A stretch of 64,000 nt of DNA from Polytrichum commune. Taxonomy: Eukaryota; Streptophyta; Polytrichopsida; Polytrichales; Polytrichaceae. A program made the position numbers and the translations under genes. The first letter of the stretch is position 1, and each line of letters opens with the position of its first letter. The notes below the pieces were generated by a model that was not told the origin of the DNA, did no database searches, and worked only from the letters and a program-made list of their open reading frames with translations. The stretch lies in the NCBI GenBank assembly GCA_950295325.1, contig OX485806.1, positions 34,844,001-34,908,000 on the forward strand, in the 5' to 3' direction. This document shows, piece after piece, positions 58,382 through 64,000 of this stretch.

Positions 58382-58779
58382 CACGGGGAGGTCACTCCAT
58401 TGTCAAGTTGAACACCACGTGCGACCAAAAAAAATCTTCTTTTGGTAATTTGTACCACCAAAATGGGTCAAAATTTTATCAATTTTTTTTCATGAGTAGA
58501 TATACACAATACCTATGACATAGTTAAAAGTGGTAACTAAATTTGTTGATTTATTTTTTTCATAAAACATACCGTTTCTAACTAGAATAACACATAATTG
58601 AACTAAAACAATTACTAAAAAAATAAGGATGACTAAAAATATTAAAAAAATACTATCAATGGTTATGTATAAGTAGAAAAAAGATCATAAATTTTAAAAT
58701 TATATATGGCATGTAATATAGGGGTAGCAAACTTTGTCCGCACGTGGTGTCAACTTGACAATGAAGTGACCTCCCCGTG
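58382..58779. mobile_element. MITE with long inverted termini and 8-bp target duplication
   Basis: Termini of about 43 bp: CACGGGGAGGTCACTCCATT on the left and CACGGGGAGGTCACTTCATT on the reverse strand, continuing through GTCAAGTTGA and CCACGTGCG. The flanks are AGCTTTTA (58374-58381) and AGTTTTTA (58780-58787), matching at 7 of 8 positions. An 8-bp duplication points to hAT, but the terminal bases CACGG are not the usual hAT CAGGG, so the class is uncertain. The 398-bp body is very AT-rich and non-coding. Confidence 0.85.
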
Positions 58780-59757
58780 AGTTTTTAGGAGAAGAACATT
58801 AGACAAAATGAGCGTGCAAATAATAGGTAAGGCATGGAACGACAAAGGTAGGGATGGTAGTTAATTCCGTTGATCTCCTGCACAACACAATCCATAATCA
58901 ATGCATTGGGATGCCAATCATTTTGGACGCTCAAAACCCATTTAGTCAACCTTGAAAGCCAAGGAGTTAATAGCCATGCCTGGATCTAGACGTGATGTAA
59001 TATGCCATTGGTACTATGTTTCACCACTTGTCAAATACCATCAAGGTGTATGGGGGGAACCGTAGTCATTTGAAGTGGAGGTTAGGCAATATGCATAGTG
59101 CTCTGCCAACAGTGTGTTTACATCCAATGTTTCAACATATAGGACAATTTTTTTATCTTAAAAAAATGATGAGGGAATGAATTATGTTCTACGAGGTGAA
59201 GGAAATGAGACTTTATTTTTTTATCATTTGTCCCAAATGTTGAGTCTAACCATGATTCAACATCATCATCCATATTGATTTGTATACCAATATGGAAGGG
59301 CATGTTGAACACATTTAACAACCTCCTTGTAATAAAACACCCAAGCGGTGTTTTACTCAATCCATATATAGATGCTCATGACATCTAGTTTGTGCAATTG
59401 GTCTGTATCTTTTGCTTTTTTGTTAAACAAAAATCAAACATTCTAGTCACTTAGAAAGAAATTCCTTCATAGTTTTTTTTCCCCCTCCATCACAATTTGT
59501 ATGCAATGGTGGTGTTTAGACATGATATGGGAGACTAAATGTAGCCACCGCCAATCACCTTATTGTGCAACATCCCACCTGCTAGGTTCTTTATAATACC
59601 TTTTCCAATGAATGTCGTCTTCAAGTCTTCCTCTTCATGACCACAGATATGAACCACATCCCCCGCATTCTGCACAAGTGCAACAACCACATGTTAGTGT
59701 TTGAATTACATTACGGCAAGGTTATGGATTCAACAACAAAATATCGTTGCATGTTTT
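58780..59757. other. Intergenic DNA, no gene recognised
   Basis: A minus-strand frame at 59118-59360 has no recognisable domain. It may lie downstream of the transposase-like gene that follows. Confidence 0.4.
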
Positions 59758-61419
59758 CTAGCAAGTGCGTACCAATTCGAGGCCGGTTTTGGTCTTCTTT
59801 GAAGCCTTGGTGGCAAGGGGAGGTTTATCAGCCCGACATTTGTCCACCACTTGTTTGTTTTTTAATGGGCTACTTCTCAGTTTCTCTACAACGTCGTTTT
59901 TTTTTAAGATTGGCAGAGCCTCCAATGTCAACTTCTCACCTTCAGTCAGTCGTGCACGCTTTTGTTTAGGGGCACCATCTTTTTTGGCATCCCCACCATG
60001 CGCACTGATGCCTTGGCTACTAAATGGCGCCCGAACTGGTCGAATTGCACCGCTAGAAGCCTCATTTACCTGTGAATGTCAACTTCCATTGCGCACATTA
60101 GACATCGCTACACAAGTTATGATTTAGTTCAGCACATACATAAGGCCATATAACTAAGTCTGGTGATATTATATTATTGCCATCAATCATATCATTGTGA
60201 GTTATATTCAGGTCATTACTACACCTAGTAAGCGCGTTAACTGCTTATAGTAAAAAAATCCAGTAATGGCACATACATCTCACTTTATGGCGTAAACTCT
60301 ACTTAATCATGTGGAGTAAAATTTACATTAAAATAATTTCACAAGAATCCGCCCAAATTACATACATGTTCAAGCTCCTCATGCCCCGAAGAGGCTTTCT
60401 GGGATCCGGAGGGGATTTCCGGGCTCGCCACGATTAGCAAATCACATGCACTATCAGACTCTACTACCTTGTTTGTGGGCTCCATTGAAGCTGACCGTGC
60501 AAGCGGAGATACACTTCTACGAGAGTTGGATTTTCCCCCATCAACACTGCAAGGGTGTCCTCCACGCGACGGTGTGCCTACCTCTCTTTCCACTGGGATC
60601 CCAAGTTTGGCCATCACTGCAAGAAGCGAGCTTTGAATGTTGTTGAATTTTTCATCCAATTGCCGAACCTCTGCCCTTACCTCCTCAATACCTACACTCC
60701 TCGTGCGACTTACATGAAGAGATAATCCTAAATTCCATTGTACATCACTAACCCCTCCCACCCCTTTGATAACGTGGAAGACGCTAGATGGCCACCTTTT
60801 GACATTGACGTGTTTTTGGGCCTTTCAAGCTCCACCTCAATCTCTTCTTGGCAGGGGTCCCTCTTTAAACATGCCGCCTACACAAAAAAATGAGTTTGCA
60901 AAAATTATAACAACAACTGCACATCATTTGCTACTTTGACCAATATTATATAGATATATGTTAAAAACTAATTTGTTATTGCCAAAGTGCTTACCAGCCT
61001 AGTCCGCACCTCACCCTCGGATCGGCCGAATGTTGACATTTTTTTCACACATTTTCGTACCTCCCTCATAACATTTGTCTGCTCGATCTTCTTTGGATCG
61101 CGAGTGTGCTCCACCATGTTCAACCAATGATCAAGCCGGATAGATTTTGGTTTACACAAACCTTTCAAAATGCGCATTTTTATTTAAGCTCTTTTGCTCT
61201 TAAACTGTTGGCCAAGGTTGTTTTTAAATACCTCGTACCTTAACACACGCGGTTCCCCTTTGTATCCTCGATATTCCCAATTCTCCCTCATTCGCGTATA
61301 GATGTTGTCCAATGTTGTCCCATCCTGGTCATTTATGTTGTCGACGCTCCAGTCCAAGTTGCTGGAGTAGCCACGCAGAGCATTCAGCCATTGTAGCATG
61401 TACACACCACTGGAAAATC
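59758..61419 (-). pseudogene. Broken En/Spm-like plant transposon gene (multi-exon)
   Basis: Exons in transcript order: complement 60995-61419, about 60366-60877 and 59758-60069, all with GT-AG ends. The first contains YEVFKNNLGQQFKSKR, then an in-frame TAA at 61184-61186, then SIRLDHWLNMVEHTRDPKK and STFGRSEGEVRTRL. This order resembles the plant transposase_24 (Ptta/En/Spm) domain with its W-x2-[FYH] and T-x-GR-x-S/F phrases. The second exon begins in one frame (DPCQEEIEVELERP) and switches frame near 60780, where a heptad segment (IEEVRAEVRQLDEKFNNIQ) follows. The last is Lys-rich (KKDGAPKQKRARLTEGEKL) and ends at a stop. Stop plus frameshift suggest a pseudogene, although missed introns could explain both. 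The family call is tentative. Confidence 0.5.
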
Positions 61420-63094
61420 CTGCAAAACAATTCACACCAACCACAATCCACATTGACCACCCACATTAGCGATAACCTAAATTAATTTCAACTGTGTAAA
61501 GTAATGTGGATCTATGCATAATAATTGTGCATAGTCATGTACAACTCTACATGTCCAAAGCACTGCAATATGATCTATAGTAAGCAAGACACATTCTTCA
61601 ATATTCAACCAGCCGGGGGGTAACCAGATTGAATAGAATATATATACCCAAAGGGTGCAGGCCAGTAAGGATTTCATATGCAGTCTCCCTGTTTCCCTTG
61701 AATAATTGTCACCATGCGCACACAATCGTATGGAAAGAGAGAATTCTAGATTTAATAACAATTTTAACATCTACCCAGTTAACTGTTTGTTATTACTGTG
61801 TACAATAATGTTCCCTACTATGGGTAGTAAGGTCCTACTTTGCAATATGCTCCTTAACACCAATTCTAGCCAAGGGGAGCAATAGTTTTTTCTACAAAAG
61901 ATTCTATATCAGACATAGGATGCCTATCCTTAGGCAATATGGGAGACCATTGTGGATTGAAACCAGCATCATTAGAGAAGGATGCAACCCCAACTGACCC
62001 AATGTTAGATGAGGTTGTAGCTCTAAGCAGTGATGAGGTGCTCGTAGCTTTGAACACAGATGAGCATGAACCGTCTTATGAAGACGATGATAAAGCTGGA
62101 CTTGAAGAAGATGGTCATGCTCTGATAGATTAAATTATAAAATCTTGAGTATGTGGAAATCTCATATTGTGTAAAAATATGTATATTTCATTATGAGTTC
62201 AAAAATAAATGGGCCATTTTTTTGTGAGCATTCAATGGAAAACCCAAAAACACATAACCCTTTGAAGTGACATAGTGAGGTTGACCACTTCACTATCCGT
62301 AGTAATGAACGTTTTTTGACGTTCCCGAACACGTTATCAAGTGCGTTTCCAAGCACATTCTTGTCCCACATGACTACCATGACACCCCGAAATTAACTCA
62401 GACTTGAGGATAGTAAAGGTGGATTTCAACAATTTCAACCATTCACTGTTCATGGTAGTAAAAGACATGCAGTGAAGTGGGTGCGGGAATAAAAGACGTG
62501 TTTTGTTGTAGTGCAATATGCTCGTTAACCCCAGTTCTAGCCATCAACCCTAAACTTTAATCTTGATTACAACTCAATGTGACATATGTAATTCAAATAT
62601 CATGGGTGGGAGTGTGCTCTCTGATTTAACAAACCCCCATGGCAGGACTTCCCATGGTGTGTGTGAGGCCAAACCACCCACCCTTATGCGTCCTAGTCCG
62701 GGTGAGGGCATGGGGGTCACATTCATACTAACCTAGCTAAATCATTCCAATGTCATCAACTTCCATTGCATTTCACATCAATGCTTGGCACCCCAATTTA
62801 TTCCACAACAAGATTACAAGTGTTAAGAAACACTCTTCTCTATTATGGCGCTATTAGCGTACTCAAGTACAATCCCACACAACTCAACCACAAGTCCACC
62901 CCCTAATGCCACCTTCTAATGCCTAGTGGTCAACCAACTTGCTAATGACTAATTATCTAATTAACATTATGTGATACCATATTAACTAACTATAACATAA
63001 TCTAATGTCACACTCTTAGGTTCCTCCTCCCTTTATACTATTGTAGTCTCAACCCCTCAGACATTTGCCTAGATCCCACACTATTCTAAGGTCT
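61420..63094. other. Region upstream of the transposase-like gene, little recognisable
   Basis: A minus-strand frame at 61477-61770 may be a further exon or intron sequence. A plus-strand frame open from about 61870 to 62133 has an acidic end (YEDDDKAGLEEDGHALID); it looks like a protein tail but no family is recognised. A 33-bp phrase (GCAATATGCTCCTTAACACC and GCAATATGCTCGTTAACCCC) recurs at 61842 and 62513. Confidence 0.35.
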
Positions 63095-63375
63095 GCAACC
63101 AGTTGCCTCAAGCGCCTAACTCGGTTCGGCCTAGCTGCCTCAATTCCCTTAGTCTGCAGCCAGTCGCCTCAAACCCAGCTGAGTTCGGCCAGCTGCCTCA
63201 ATTCCCTCAGTCTGCAGCCATCGATTCAAACCCAGCTGCGTTCGGCCCAACTGCCTCAATTCCCTTAGTCTGCATCCAGTCGCCTCAAACCCAGCTCAGT
63301 TCGGCCAGCTGCCTCAATTCCCTTAGTCTGCAGCCATCGATTCAAACCCAGCTGAGTTCGGCCCATCTTCCTCAA
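63095..63375. repeat. Tandem array of about five 56-58-bp units
   Basis: Each unit has GCTGCCTCAATTCCCTTAGT, CTGCAGCCA, either GTCGCCTCAAACCC or TCGATTCAAACCC, then AGCTGAGTTCGGCC. The two middle variants alternate, so the higher-order unit is about 114 bp. The array stays open in one frame because its units vary in length by multiples near three. Confidence 0.85.
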
Positions 63376-64000
63376 GGAGGAGAGAAGAGAGAGGAGAGGG
63401 AAGAAGAGAGGAGAGGGAGAGAGGAGGAGAAGGGGAGAGGCACCCAAACCACAAGCCCCTTAAACCCTCTCCTACTTAGTAGGACCTTATCCTATCCACT
63501 AAACCCTCACCCCCTAAACCAACAAGATAGATCCCAATTCAAACACTTAAACCCAAGGACCTTCCCCTTGATTCATCAAACACTACTCCCTTAACCAAAA
63601 CACTCCATAATGCCACTAAGCTTCTAATTAACCACTCAAAATAAGCCTAAGGCCTAAAACATAACTCCACACCAAGCCTCACTCTTTTTAATATTTTTAA
63701 TTGTTTTAATAACAACTTCAAATGCAATTCTAAGTAAATTCTAAACCTAACACAAATATGAGCACCCATTTTGGGCTCATAGTGTGTTGTACAGGATGCC
63801 ACATCCATGCTTGGGAGAGAAATCTCCTATCATGGATCAATGATAGAGATGCTCATTATCCAATGGATGAGCCCAATTTGGCCCATGTTTAGAGTTCAAG
63901 ACCTTGAAAACCTCATTGTGGTTTTTTCAAGTTGGCCCAAAGATTTGGCTCCAAATTTTTCCACCTAGGACTCTACACAAGATGAGTAAATGTTCAAGCC
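63376..64000. other. GA-rich tract and AT-rich DNA, no gene recognised
   Basis: A purine tract of GAGAGGAG-type units runs from about 63376 to 63440. The remainder has no supported features up to the window edge. Confidence 0.5.

Noticed and set aside
63103..63594. 163-codon frame
   Set aside because: It is made of the 56-58-bp tandem array and a GA-rich tract; no start context or splice evidence.

Overview
The window is nuclear DNA from a land plant. It has widely spaced genes split by GT-AG introns, AT-rich intergenic DNA, and a dense mix of class II transposons. A plant-type MAP4K kinase, a plant cytochrome b561 protein and the plant form of the complex III hinge subunit all point to plants. 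The sparse layout could fit a lycophyte, fern or other large-genome plant, but the sequence alone does not settle the lineage.

Three host genes look intact. A cytochrome b561 transmembrane protein lies on the minus strand at 3263-5768 in 4 exons. The mitochondrial complex III hinge subunit QCR6 lies on the plus strand at 16566-17780 in 3 small exons and encodes 77 residues. A Ste20/GCK-type MAP4K kinase lies on the plus strand at 25912-35024 in about 20 exons and encodes about 731 residues. A decayed leucine-rich-repeat gene, probably an NLR relic, lies at 23091-24376. A degenerate coiled-coil-like fragment lies at 19370-20055.

The rest is mainly mobile DNA. A structurally intact 4.6-kb PIF/Harbinger element (49540-54128) carries an uninterrupted SANT/Myb-like protein and an uninterrupted DDE nuclease in convergent orientation, inside 13-bp inverted termini and TAA target duplications. 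A 394-bp foldback MITE (36368-36761) has related termini and the same TAA duplication, so it may be a non-autonomous partner. A 3.7-kb hAT element (41380-45115) has degraded coding sequence, with two of its stop codons at probable CGA-to-TGA changes. A second, unrelated hAT-type MITE (8125-8762) has an exact 8-bp target duplication and perfect internal hairpins; it sits inside a copy of another inverted-repeat element that occurs three times. Further inverted-repeat elements lie at 47572-48073 and 58382-58779. A fourth family (TIR ACTACACTAAAT) has four copies, one in an intron of the b561 gene. A broken minus-strand gene at 59758-61419 resembles plant En/Spm-type transposase proteins.

Tandem duplications occur in the b561 leader, MAP4K intron 1, 37773-38075 and 63095-63375. 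I saw no convincing tRNA, rRNA or CRISPR array. The host genes do not form a pathway together. The main story is one apparently intact transposon among relics and non-autonomous derivatives around three housekeeping or signalling genes.
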